DNA of 64,000 bases, from positions 41,677 through 105,676 of the forward strand of contig DIOL01000023.1 in assembly GCA_002423895.1 (NCBI GenBank). Direction: 5' to 3'. The notes beneath the pieces were generated by a model. The model was not told the origin of the DNA. It saw only the letters and a program-made list of their open reading frames with translations, and did not search any database. Source of the DNA: Bacteroidales bacterium UBA5515. Its GTDB lineage: Bacteria; Bacteroidota; Bacteroidia; Bacteroidales; P3. Shown piece after piece: positions 32,104-40,495 of this stretch. A program made the position numbers and the translations under genes. Positions within the stretch are counted from its first letter, which is position 1. Every line of letters starts with the position of its first letter.

Positions 32104-33210
32104 ATGAAAAAGATAGCTTTACTTTGTTTATGCTTAATACTTAGTTTAGTAAGTATTTCTCAAGAAATTTATCAGCCTAAAAATCTAAAACAAGCTGTTA
32201 AGTTTTTAGATAAAGTTTCCTCTCAATCCCTTAAAGATAGTGTTATTAAAACAGATGATAATTTACTTGAAAATCTTTTTTATCCTAGTTCAAAGGTAAC
32301 AATTGATGATAAATATGTTTTTGAATGGACCACTAATCCTTCCAAACTTAAAAATTATTTAAGCAAGAAAGGATTAAAATATTTTCATGAACAAGTATTA
32401 TTGTCTTCTTTTAAATACTATTTAATAAATGGGAAGTTAGATGAAAAGAAAATTTTGTTGCCTTATATTGAAAAATCTAAAAGGTATGCTTATGAAGATG
32501 AGAATAGAAAGACAATAGATACTTTGCGTGGAGTATATATTCCAAAAGACCTTGATGATTGCTTTAAACAACTTAATGTTCTTATTATTGACTTTGATAA
32601 AAATATTATTAAAGTAGTTAAAGAAGAGGAATTAATTTCAAATTATCATTTTGGATTAGGTATGTGGTTAAGAAATAATTGGCAATTATGGGGAGGAAGT
32701 AGGTTATCTTATTATTTTAATGATATGGGGATTTATCACCCTGATGATATATCTGGAATTATTTTAACATCATATCATAGACAGTTAAAAGGAGAAGATA
32801 TTAAGCTTGAAGAACAAATTAAACATTATCAAGATTATTGGATTGAAATGGGAAAAAGAGAAGAAGAAACAAAAAATGAAGAGTTTAATAAGTTTAATAT
32901 TGGGGATACAATATCTTATAGATATATTTATGGCTATATGAGTGATGAACAAGAGAATAAAAGATTTAATGAAGAGTGTGTTGCAAAAGGAATTGTATTG
33001 GCAAAAAATCAAAAGGATAAATTAATTCAAGTAAAGATAATAGAATGTTGCGGAAAAGGAATAATTGTTTTAGATACAAAAGGTATGTATGAATTTGATG
33101 AAAAGTTAAAGGAGTGGGTAAAAATTAAAAAACGAGTAATTAAGAAAACTAAGAAAGGTAAAATTAAATGGTTCCCTTATGATATGTGGGAACCTAAAGA
33201 AGAAGATTAA
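32104..33210 (+). CDS. Secreted DUF6794-domain protein
   Basis: A 368-residue protein with a signal peptide (KKIALLCLCLILSLVSISQ). The region around residues 155-235 (PKDLDDCFKQLNVLI, YHFGLGMWLRNNWQLWGGSRL, DDISGIILTSYHRQL) matches the DUF6794 domain common in Bacteroidota and of unknown function. The C-terminus is rich in lysine and tryptophan (KWFPYDMWEPKEED). It lies four bases upstream of the DUF4838 gene, with which it is probably cotranscribed from the promoter at 31989-32017. No catalytic motif was recognised. Confidence 0.75.
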   Translation: MKKIALLCLCLILSLVSISQEIYQPKNLKQAVKFLDKVSSQSLKDSVIKTDDNLLENLFYPSSKVTIDDKYVFEWTTNPSKLKNYLSKKGLKYFHEQVLLSSFKYYLINGKLDEKKILLPYIEKSKRYAYEDENRKTIDTLRGVYIPKDLDDCFKQLNVLIIDFDKNIIKVVKEEELISNYHFGLGMWLRNNWQLWGGSRLSYYFNDMGIYHPDDISGIILTSYHRQLKGEDIKLEEQIKHYQDYWIEMGKREEETKNEEFNKFNIGDTISYRYIYGYMSDEQENKRFNEECVAKGIVLAKNQKDKLIQVKIIECCGKGIIVLDTKGMYEFDEKLKEWVKIKKRVIKKTKKGKIKWFPYDMWEPKEED

Positions 33211-33214
33211 TATT

Positions 33215-35497
33215 ATGAAAAAAACACTACTACTTTGTATGTGCTTAGTTTTAAGCATAGGTTCTTTTGCTCAAAAAGATAAATTAACTTTGGTTAAGGA
33301 TGGGAAGAGTGATTATGTTATTGTTATTCCTTCTAATTATTCTGAGTGGATTTTGTATTCTGCACAATTATTACAGAGTGATATCTATAAGGTTACTAAT
33401 TGTGTTATTCCAATTGTTGATGATTTATCAAAGAAGAGGAAAAAAGAGATTTGTATTTCTTTTAGCAAAAGATTTAACCCAGATAAAATGAAAATGGGTT
33501 ATGGATATAGGGTTTATACTGATAAGGAGAAAATATTTATTTATGGAGAAGATTATTTTTTATATGATAATCCTCATTTTGCAGTTGTAGATTTTCTTGA
33601 AAAACATATTGGTATTAGAAAGTTTACTCCTGATTGTGAGGTTTATCCTAAGAAGAAAGATATTATTCTTGATGTTAAAGATTTGAATTATTCTTATATT
33701 TCTAAAAACACTTTCCGTCAAGTTCAATCTAAGTTTACTCGTGAGAATAAGGATTTTCGATATTGGTTAAAGCAACATTTGCAGGAGGATATGTTTGCTG
33801 AAGGCTTCTTTGTTCATACTTTTGAAAAGTTGGTGCCAAGGGCTAAGTATTTTGAAACTCATCCTGAATATTTTTCTCTTATTAATGGAAAGAGAATGCA
33901 TGACCAGTTATGTTTAAGTAATGAGGATGTTTTTAAGATTGTTGTTGAAAGGTTGAGGGAGGAAATGAAAAAACAACCAAATGCTAAAGTTTGGTCGGTT
34001 AGTCAGAATGATAATTTTTCCTATTGTACCTGTCCAGAATGTAAAAAGAAAAATGAAAGAGAAGAGTCGCCTTCAGGTGCACTGATTGAATTTGTAAACA
34101 AGGTTGCAAGAGAATTCCCAAATAAAACAATCTCCACTTTAGCTTATCAATATTCTCGAAAGGCTCCCAAATACATTAAGCCAGAGAAGAATGTTCAAAT
34201 TATGCTTTGCACAATTGAAGAGGACAGGAATAAAACAATAGAAGAGTCAAGTATTGATGCATTAAAAAAGAATCCAAATGCTCAAACTTTTGCAAAGGAT
34301 ATTCAAGCTTGGGGAAAGATAACAAAGAATATATTCCTTTGGGATTATAATGTGGATTTTGCTTATTCTGTTTCTCCATTTCCTAACTTCCATGTTATTA
34401 AGCCAAATCTGAAGTTTTTTATGGATAATAACGCTTTTCAGCATTTTCAACAAGCCAATTCAGAACAGGGACATGAGTTTGCAGAACTAAAAACATATTT
34501 GATAAGTAAATTGCTTTGGGATATTAATGCTGATCAAGATTCAATTATTAATGAGTTTTTGCAAGGTTATTATGGAAAGGCTTCTACTTTTATCAGACAA
34601 TATATTGATACTCTTCAATACTATGGACAAAACTCAAAAGTATTCTTAGATATTTATGCCCCACCAACTAATTATTCAAAAACATTTCTTTCAAAAGATA
34701 AGATGGATATTTATTCTTCAATATTTGATAAGGCAGAAGAAGCAGTTAAGGAAGATTCTGTTTGTCTTTTAAGAGTAAGAACTGCACGTTTGCCACTATG
34801 GTTTGCAATTATGGAAATTGGTAAGGCTGATATGTTTGGAGAAAGAGGATGGTATACAAAAAACAGTGAGGGTAAATATATTTTGCGCAAGGATATGAGT
34901 CAAATTCTTGAAGATTTTTATTCCACTTGTTTTAATGCTAAAGTCAGAAATCTTAATGAAAGTAATCTATTACCAATAGAATACTACAAATCAACCAAGC
35001 GATTTATTGATATAAGTGTAGAAAACAATATTGCTTTTGAAAAGAAAGTTATTTCTTTGCCTAATCAAAGTCCATTATATAGTGAAGGTAATATGTCAAC
35101 TATTACAAATGGGGTTAGGGGAGATTCGGAATATAAAATACACTGGTTGGGTTGGCATGGTGTTGATTTTATTTTAGTTTTGGATTTAGAACAAGTTGTT
35201 AGTAACAAAACAATAAAACTTTCTTCTTTATATTCTCCAAAGAGTTGGATATTGCATCCCAGCAGGGTTGAGTGTTTTGTTTCAAAAGATGGGTTGGAAT
35301 ATGTTAGTGTAGGAAATGTTGAAATTGGGGATATTCAAAAATATGAAGATATAATTAAGGAATATGTTTTTTCTCCAAAAGATATTGATTACAGATACGT
35401 AAAGTTTGAAGTAAAAGGAACTAAAACTCTTCCTTCATGGCATCCTTCAGAAGGAGGAACAAGTTGGGTATTCTTGGATGAAATTATAGTTGAGTAG
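33215..35497 (+). CDS. DUF4838 glycan-acting protein with C-terminal F5/8-type domain
   Basis: A protein of about 760 residues with a signal peptide (KKTLLLCMCLVLSIGSFAQ, from the ATG at 33215; a longer in-frame start lies inside the previous gene). The middle (about 160-450) is the DUF4838 domain, which resembles alpha-glucuronidase-like TIM barrels: FFVHTFEKLVP, HPEYFSLINGKRMHDQLCLS, WSVSQNDNFSYCTCPEC and a conserved ISTLAYQYSRKAP. The last 130 residues look like a discoidin/F5-8-type carbohydrate-binding domain (LSSLYSPKSWILHPSRVECF). It is probably secreted to the periplasm or surface and acts on glycans, but the glycosidase activity is an inference from the fold. Confidence 0.8.
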   Translation: MKKTLLLCMCLVLSIGSFAQKDKLTLVKDGKSDYVIVIPSNYSEWILYSAQLLQSDIYKVTNCVIPIVDDLSKKRKKEICISFSKRFNPDKMKMGYGYRVYTDKEKIFIYGEDYFLYDNPHFAVVDFLEKHIGIRKFTPDCEVYPKKKDIILDVKDLNYSYISKNTFRQVQSKFTRENKDFRYWLKQHLQEDMFAEGFFVHTFEKLVPRAKYFETHPEYFSLINGKRMHDQLCLSNEDVFKIVVERLREEMKKQPNAKVWSVSQNDNFSYCTCPECKKKNEREESPSGALIEFVNKVAREFPNKTISTLAYQYSRKAPKYIKPEKNVQIMLCTIEEDRNKTIEESSIDALKKNPNAQTFAKDIQAWGKITKNIFLWDYNVDFAYSVSPFPNFHVIKPNLKFFMDNNAFQHFQQANSEQGHEFAELKTYLISKLLWDINADQDSIINEFLQGYYGKASTFIRQYIDTLQYYGQNSKVFLDIYAPPTNYSKTFLSKDKMDIYSSIFDKAEEAVKEDSVCLLRVRTARLPLWFAIMEIGKADMFGERGWYTKNSEGKYILRKDMSQILEDFYSTCFNAKVRNLNESNLLPIEYYKSTKRFIDISVENNIAFEKKVISLPNQSPLYSEGNMSTITNGVRGDSEYKIHWLGWHGVDFILVLDLEQVVSNKTIKLSSLYSPKSWILHPSRVECFVSKDGLEYVSVGNVEIGDIQKYEDIIKEYVFSPKDIDYRYVKFEVKGTKTLPSWHPSEGGTSWVFLDEIIVE

Positions 35498-35562
35498 AGA
35501 TAATAATACATGGAGTAAATTCTTTTTTCCAAATCTTGGTCAAGTATTCTCTATAAAAATCT

Positions 35563-35570
35563 TATATTTG
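35563..35570 (+). promoter_or_regulatory. -7 element before the DUF4199 operon
   Basis: TATATTTG at 35563-35570 matches TAnnTTTG and lies 26 bases before the ATG at 35596. The best TTG (35536) is 24 bases upstream, somewhat far. Confidence 0.45.
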
Positions 35571-35595
35571 CAGATTAAAAAATATACACAGACGT

Positions 35596-36228
35596 ATGAA
35601 AAGCAAGAATATTTGGAAATATGGATTTAATTGGGGCTCTATAGTTGGGGGAATTTATTTCCTTTACAACTTTTTAGGGTATTTAATGAAAATTGAAAGT
35701 AGTTTCTTTTGGTCATTACTTGGTACTTTCATAATAGTATTTGGAATAGGTTGGGCAATGGCAAACTATAAGAAAAACATTGCAAAAGAAAACCTTTCTT
35801 TTGGTAAGTATTTTTCAATAGGTACTGTAATGTGTCTGGTTATTGCATTGTTTGTAACATTGTATATGACCATTTATACATTAAAACTTAATCCATTATT
35901 CTATGACAATCTATTTATAATGTACCAGGATATGTTTGATGAAATGGGATTAGATTTTAATGTTCTTGAAAATAATGAGTTTCAAAGATTATTTCAAATT
36001 TCATTTTTACCTTCAAGTTATATTTCAACTTTCATTGGTAATTTGTTCTATGTGCTTCTTCTTTCATTCCTTCTTTCAAGACCTACTTTTGGAGCACCTA
36101 ATCAGACTCAAAATAAACAAAACTTTAATGATTATGTCCCATATAAGGATGTAAAAGAAGATACTCCAGAAGAAGATGAAAATGAAGAAGAGTCATCAGA
36201 AAAACAAGAGAATAAAGATACTTTATAA
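35596..36228 (+). CDS. DUF4199-domain membrane protein
   Basis: A 210-residue protein with four predicted membrane helices (IVGGIYFLYNFLGYLM, FWSLLGTFIIVFGIGWAM, IGTVMCLVIALFVTLYM, FIGNLFYVLLLSFLLS), a layout typical of the Bacteroidota DUF4199 family. It ends in an acidic, glutamate-rich cytoplasmic tail. A second member follows six bases downstream, and the polyprenyl-type glycosyltransferase comes next. DUF4199 genes commonly precede such glycosyltransferases, so a role in cell-envelope glycan synthesis is likely but unproved. It opens the operon 35596-40449. Confidence 0.82.
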   Translation: MKSKNIWKYGFNWGSIVGGIYFLYNFLGYLMKIESSFFWSLLGTFIIVFGIGWAMANYKKNIAKENLSFGKYFSIGTVMCLVIALFVTLYMTIYTLKLNPLFYDNLFIMYQDMFDEMGLDFNVLENNEFQRLFQISFLPSSYISTFIGNLFYVLLLSFLLSRPTFGAPNQTQNKQNFNDYVPYKDVKEDTPEEDENEEESSEKQENKDTL

Positions 36229-36233
36229 TAATA

Positions 36234-36782
36234 ATGGAAGCACAAACAAAAACAAAATTCGCTGGAAACTACTTTTCAGGAATTATTAAATACGGATTAT
36301 TAATTGGCTTGGGTTTATCCCTTTTTATTCTAATTCGTTTAGTTTTAAATAAGCCTATAACAAGCATAATGAGCTATTGGGAAATAATATGCGTATTGTT
36401 TTTAATTTATCTTGGAGTATGGCTTTATAGAAAAGGATTAAAGGAAAAGCAAATATCATATAAGGAAAGTTATTTTGTTGCTTTTGGCTCTGGAATTATT
36501 GGCTCAATTATTTATGGAATGTTTGTTTTTGTTTATGCAAATTATATTGATTCTGCATTCCAAGATCGTTGTTTTGAAATTCAAAGAGCTGTTTCAACAA
36601 ATGCAAATTTAACAGATCAGCAGATTGAGTCTATGGTTAAACCTTCCTCAATTGCTGCTTCTTCAATACTAATAGTATCTCTAATAAGTATATTATCAGG
36701 ATTTATTATTGCATTTTTGCTTATGAACAAGAAAAGAAAATTGCAGAATAAAGAAGATATAGAAAATAAAAACGTTGATTAA
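36234..36782 (+). CDS. DUF4199-domain membrane protein (second copy)
   Basis: A 182-residue membrane protein, homologous in layout to the preceding one: four membrane helices (YGLLIGLGLSLFILIRLVL, IICVLFLIYLGVWLYR, FGSGIIGSIIYGMFVFVYAN, LIVSLISILSGFIIAFLLM) and a charged C-terminus. It starts six bases after the first copy and 12 bases before the glycosyltransferase, so all three are in one transcript. The pair could form a heteromeric membrane unit. Function unknown. Confidence 0.82.
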   Translation: MEAQTKTKFAGNYFSGIIKYGLLIGLGLSLFILIRLVLNKPITSIMSYWEIICVLFLIYLGVWLYRKGLKEKQISYKESYFVAFGSGIIGSIIYGMFVFVYANYIDSAFQDRCFEIQRAVSTNANLTDQQIESMVKPSSIAASSILIVSLISILSGFIIAFLLMNKKRKLQNKEDIENKNVD

Positions 36783-36794
36783 TAAATAATAAAT

Positions 36795-37754
36795 ATGGAT
36801 ATTTCAGTTATTGTACCTTTATTTAATGAAGAAGAATCTCTACCTCATTTAACCAAATGGATTAAAGAGGTTATGGATAGAGAAGGCTTTTCTTATGAAG
36901 TTTTATTGGTTGATGATGGAAGTAATGATGGAAGTTGGAAAGTGGTTGAAGCATTAAGCCAAGAGAATAATTCTATTAAGGGAATAAAATTCCGTAGAAA
37001 CTATGGTAAAAGTGCAGCATTGAATGTTGGATTTGAGCATTGTGAAGGAGACGTTGTGATAACTATGGATGCCGATTTGCAAGATTCTCCAGAAGAAATT
37101 CCAGAACTTTATTCAATGATAATGAAAGATGGTTTTGATTTGGTTTCAGGATGGAAAAAGAAACGTTATGACTCAAAACTTGCAAAAAATATTCCTTCCA
37201 AACTCTTCAATGCCACAACTCGAAAAATAACAGGAATTAAACTTCACGATTTTAATTGTGGACTTAAAGCATATAGGAAAGATGTAGTTAAATCAATAGA
37301 AGTTTATGGTGAAATGCATCGCTATATTCCTGTAATTGCAAAATGGTCAGGTTTTAGAAATATTGGAGAAAAGGTTGTTCAACATAGAAAAAGAGAATTT
37401 GGAAAGAGTAAGTTTGGAATGAGCAGATTTATTAATGGATATTTAGACCTTATGTCCATTATGTTTGTTTCAAAATTCTCCAAAAAGCCTATGCATTTCT
37501 TTGGATTATGGGGAACAGTTATGTTTCTTTTAGGTTTCTTGTCAGCAGGTATTTTGGGAGCACAAAAAATTATTGCAAGTATTAATCAACTACCAATGCG
37601 ACTTGTAACAGATAGTCCATATTTTCATCTGTCTTTAGTTCTTATGATTCTTGGAGCAATGTTCTTTCTTACAGGTTTCTTAGGAGAACTTATTGGAAGA
37701 AACTCTTCAAGCCGAAATACTTATTTAATTCATAAGAAATCAAATATAAATTAA
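36795..37754 (+). CDS. Polyprenyl-phosphate-type GT2 glycosyltransferase (DPM1/GtrB-like)
   Basis: A 319-residue GT2 enzyme with a DPM1-like catalytic domain (SVIVPLFNEEESLPHL, VLLVDDGSNDGSW near residue 38, ITMDADLQDSPEEIPE near 93, then GFRNIGEKVVQHRKREFGKSK, cited by its HRKREFGKSKFG segment) and two C-terminal membrane helices (about 230-255 and 275-300). This is the architecture of undecaprenyl-phosphate glycosyltransferases such as GtrB and of DPM synthases. It should load a sugar onto a polyprenyl phosphate in the inner membrane. It sits between the DUF4199 pair and GmhA. Confidence 0.88.
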   Translation: MDISVIVPLFNEEESLPHLTKWIKEVMDREGFSYEVLLVDDGSNDGSWKVVEALSQENNSIKGIKFRRNYGKSAALNVGFEHCEGDVVITMDADLQDSPEEIPELYSMIMKDGFDLVSGWKKKRYDSKLAKNIPSKLFNATTRKITGIKLHDFNCGLKAYRKDVVKSIEVYGEMHRYIPVIAKWSGFRNIGEKVVQHRKREFGKSKFGMSRFINGYLDLMSIMFVSKFSKKPMHFFGLWGTVMFLLGFLSAGILGAQKIIASINQLPMRLVTDSPYFHLSLVLMILGAMFFLTGFLGELIGRNSSSRNTYLIHKKSNIN

Positions 37755-37758
37755 TTGT

Positions 37759-38334
37759 ATGACAAGAATAAAACAGGTAATTGAAGAATCTGTATCTCTA
37801 AAAACTCTTTTGCTTAAAGATGAAGCCTTTTTAATGGAAATTGAAAAGGTGAAAGATGTTATGGTTAAGGCATTGAAGGATGGAAAAAAGATTCTTTGGT
37901 GTGGCAATGGAGGTTCTGCTGCAGATAGTCAACATTTGGCTGCTGAGTTTTCAGGAAGATTTTATTATGATCGTCCTCCTTTAAGATCAGAAGCCTTGCA
38001 TGTAAATACTTCCTATTTAACTGCTGTTGCTAATGATTATTCTTATGATGTAATTTACAGCAGAATGGTTAAAGCAATGGGAGATAAGGGGGATGTTTTG
38101 GTAGGTATTTCAACCTCTGGAAATTCTAAAAATATTGTTTTAGCCTTTGAACAGGCAAAAGAAAATGGAATGATAACAATTGGCTTTACTGGAAATGGAG
38201 GAGGAAAGATGAATGAAGGAGCTGATTATATTTTAGATATTCCTTCCAAAGATACTCCAAGAGTACAGGAATGTCATATTATGGTTGGGCATATTCTTTG
38301 CGAATTAGTAGAAGCAGAAATATTCCCTCGATAG
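37759..38334 (+). CDS. gmhA: Phosphoheptose isomerase-like SIS-domain protein
   Basis: A 191-residue single SIS-domain protein with GmhA features: WCGNGGSAADSQHLAAEFSG (about residues 48-67, cited as GGSAADSQHLAAE), RPPLRSEALHV near 72, ISTSGNSKNIV near 115 and RVQECHIMVGHILCELVE with the metal-binding His and Glu at the C-terminus. It converts sedoheptulose-7-phosphate to D-glycero-D-manno-heptose-7-phosphate. GmhB-like phosphatase follows. The start is five bases after the glycosyltransferase stop. HldE/HddC-type partners are not in the window. Confidence 0.92.
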   Translation: MTRIKQVIEESVSLKTLLLKDEAFLMEIEKVKDVMVKALKDGKKILWCGNGGSAADSQHLAAEFSGRFYYDRPPLRSEALHVNTSYLTAVANDYSYDVIYSRMVKAMGDKGDVLVGISTSGNSKNIVLAFEQAKENGMITIGFTGNGGGKMNEGADYILDIPSKDTPRVQECHIMVGHILCELVEAEIFPR

Positions 38335-38395
38335 AAAGAAAAGTTTTTTTAAGGACTTTAAACATTAAGGTCCTTAACGTCATTAAAAAAGAGAA

Positions 38396-38953
38396 ATGAG
38401 AAAAAGAGAATATAAAACCCTGTTTTTGGATAGAGATGGAGTAATTAACGTTCGTTTGATTGACGATTATGTAAAAACTTGGGAAGAATTTGAATTTGAA
38501 GAAGGAGCTTTAGAAGCAATTAGTATATTTGCTAAATATTTTGATACCATTGTAGTAGTTTCCAATCAACAAGGAGTTTCAAAAGGACTTATGAGTGAGA
38601 GTGATTTGCTTTCAATTCATAAGAAAATGAAAGAAGAGATTGAAAAGAATAATGGAAGAATAGATAATATTTATTATTGTACTGCTTTTAGAAAAGAAAA
38701 TCATTTCTGCAGGAAGCCAAGTGTTGGAATGGGATTAAAAGCAAGAAAAGATTTTAAGGATATTCGCTTTAAACAAAGCGTTATGGTTGGAGATTCCATT
38801 TCCGATATGCAATTTGGAAAGAAATTGAAAATGCAAACAGTCTTTATTTCCAGTTCATTGGAAAAAACAAGAAAGAATTGCAGATTGATAAATAAAAGAT
38901 TTGACAGTTTAATTGATTACGCAAAACATTTAGAAAATGAAAAGAAAAATTAG
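38396..38953 (+). CDS. HAD-IIIA phosphatase, GmhB-like
   Basis: A 185-residue HAD-superfamily phosphatase. Motif I is LFLDRDGVINVRLI (about residues 8-21, two catalytic aspartates), motif II is VVSNQQGVSKGL (about 55-66) and motif IV is MVGDSISDMQFGKK (about 130-143). This is the arrangement of D-glycero-D-manno-heptose-1,7-bisphosphate 7-phosphatase, although the zinc-binding Cys/His loop is reduced to NHFCRKP and one CT. The gene is next to gmhA, which supports the heptose role. The following gene overlaps it by 17 bases. Histidinol-phosphatase-like activity remains an alternative. Confidence 0.82.
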   Translation: MRKREYKTLFLDRDGVINVRLIDDYVKTWEEFEFEEGALEAISIFAKYFDTIVVVSNQQGVSKGLMSESDLLSIHKKMKEEIEKNNGRIDNIYYCTAFRKENHFCRKPSVGMGLKARKDFKDIRFKQSVMVGDSISDMQFGKKLKMQTVFISSSLEKTRKNCRLINKRFDSLIDYAKHLENEKKN

Positions 38954-39965
38954 TTTATTATTAGTTCTATTGGTTTTTGGCTTTACACAGCAAGATATTT
39001 ATTCTCAAAACAAAACTGACCAGAAAGGAAGAAAACAAGGCTATTGGTCAAAGTCTGATAAGAATGGTAACAAGATTTATGAGGGTAATTTTAAAGATGA
39101 CTATGAGGATGGACTCTTTACTCACTACTTTGAAGATGGAAAGACAATTAAGTCAAAAACAGAATATAAGAATAAAGGAAGTTTTGCAACAGTTAAGTTT
39201 TTCAATAAAGAAGGAGGATTAATTTCTGAAGGCTTTTATGCTAACAAGAAAAAAGACAGCCTTTGGATATTTTATGATGCGAAGGGCAATAAGATTGGAG
39301 AAGAAAGATATACAAAAGGACTTAAAAATGGAGAGTCAAACTATTGGGATAAAGATAAGGTTTTAGTTGAAACAGTAACTTATAAGAATGAAATTAAACA
39401 TGGTTTGTTCTTTAAAAATACTTATAGCAGGGGTTATTTTTATTGCACCTTTAAGGATGGAAAACGAGATGGAGTGTATGAAGACTTTTTCTACTTTAAT
39501 AAGATAAAGATTAAGGGTTTATATCGTGATGATAAAATGGAAGGCTCTTGGAAGTATTTCGATAGTATAGGTAATTGCGTTAAAACTCAACTATGGGAAA
39601 AAGATATTTTGAAAAGTGAAAAAGTTAGACTTGATTTTGGTAGAGGAGACACAATGGTAGAAACAAAAGATATTGCTTACTTTTATCAAACAGGTAAACG
39701 TTTGAAGATAGTTCTTTTTAATGCTAATGAAATTTCATGCATAAATAATGTAGATGAGCTTTTTGACCTTTTGGGATTGGATAATTTTATTCAATTAAAT
39801 GGAAAGATGCAGTTCTATTCAAATTTAAAAGCATTAAAAGGAATTGGCGATAAGGTTGGAGAAGATTATGTAATTCTTTTAAATCCAAATACCCAATTAA
39901 AAGTTATCACCGACAAAGAAAGTAGAAAAGCAATGGAAATGTTTTTCAAAAAACAAGAGTTTTAA
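38937..39965 (+). CDS. Secreted YwqK-like repeat protein
   Basis: A 342-residue protein with a signal peptide (RKISLLLVLLVFGFTQQDIYSQ). From about residue 30 to 230 there are repeated MORN/YwqK-like units of the kind GNKIYEGNFKDDYEDGL, GLISEGFYANKKKDS and GKRDGVYEDFFYFNK, found in the toxin-antitoxin-named YwqK family. These repeats usually build a long beta-solenoid. The name antitoxin in databases has little support here, because no toxin is next to it. It overlaps the gmhB-like gene by 17 bases and is 28 bases ahead of the propeptide-like gene. Confidence 0.75.
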   Translation: MKRKISLLLVLLVFGFTQQDIYSQNKTDQKGRKQGYWSKSDKNGNKIYEGNFKDDYEDGLFTHYFEDGKTIKSKTEYKNKGSFATVKFFNKEGGLISEGFYANKKKDSLWIFYDAKGNKIGEERYTKGLKNGESNYWDKDKVLVETVTYKNEIKHGLFFKNTYSRGYFYCTFKDGKRDGVYEDFFYFNKIKIKGLYRDDKMEGSWKYFDSIGNCVKTQLWEKDILKSEKVRLDFGRGDTMVETKDIAYFYQTGKRLKIVLFNANEISCINNVDELFDLLGLDNFIQLNGKMQFYSNLKALKGIGDKVGEDYVILLNPNTQLKVITDKESRKAMEMFFKKQEF

Positions 39966-39993
39966 TATTTCTTAACCCAAAGAATTTTAAATT

Positions 39994-40449
39994 ATGAAAA
40001 TTAAATCACTGATTGCGGTTTTGGCAATATTGTTTTCTGTTAGTTTGTTTGCTGTTCCTGCAGATAAAAAACCTATTACTATTAAGCAACCTAATGGAAA
40101 GACATTAACTTTTATTCTTCAAGGGGATGAAAGAATTAATTGGGCAACTACTCTTGATGAATATTCTCTTTTATCTAATAAAAATGGAAATTGGGTTTAT
40201 GCTGTTTTGGATAGTAAGGGAGATATGGTTCCTTCAGAGATTTTAGCTTGCAATAAGGAAGAAAGGAGTAAGGAAGAATTGGAGTTTTTAGAAAATATAA
40301 AACCCAAATTGTTTTTTAGCAAGAAGCAATTAGATATTCGCTTGAATCGTGAAAAACAAGAATTTGATAATCAAACTAAAAAAGTAGAACAACCCGCAAA
40401 AGTTGAGAAGAAAAAATGTTGCAGTTGGTTTAGAAAGAAATCAAAATAG
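39994..40449 (+). CDS. Free-standing homologue of the M6-protease N-terminal (propeptide) domain
   Basis: A 151-residue secreted protein. After a signal peptide (KIKSLIAVLAILFSVSLFAVPA) it has the pattern VPADKKPITIKQPNGKTLTF, then GDERINWATTLDEYSLLSN and DMVPSEILACNKEERS. The same order and spacing (PADNT...KKQSNGK, GDEFISWATSLDGYTLL, NVLACDYQYRT) make up residues about 24-115 of the two M6 metalloproteases at 44584 and 48982. The catalytic domain is absent, and the tail is lysine- and cysteine-rich (EKKKCCSWFRKKSK). A protease inhibitor or chaperone acting in trans on those enzymes is an attractive but unproved idea. Confidence 0.7.
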   Translation: MKIKSLIAVLAILFSVSLFAVPADKKPITIKQPNGKTLTFILQGDERINWATTLDEYSLLSNKNGNWVYAVLDSKGDMVPSEILACNKEERSKEELEFLENIKPKLFFSKKQLDIRLNREKQEFDNQTKKVEQPAKVEKKKCCSWFRKKSK

Positions 40450-40495
40450 ATATATTGGTTTTTATTATATAGTTTAACTTTGGAAAAGTATAAGA

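Noticed and set aside
38349..38376. AAGGAC / GTCCTT pair after gmhA as a terminator
   Set aside because: The stem has only six pairs, no U-run follows, and the gene downstream appears to belong to the same operon.
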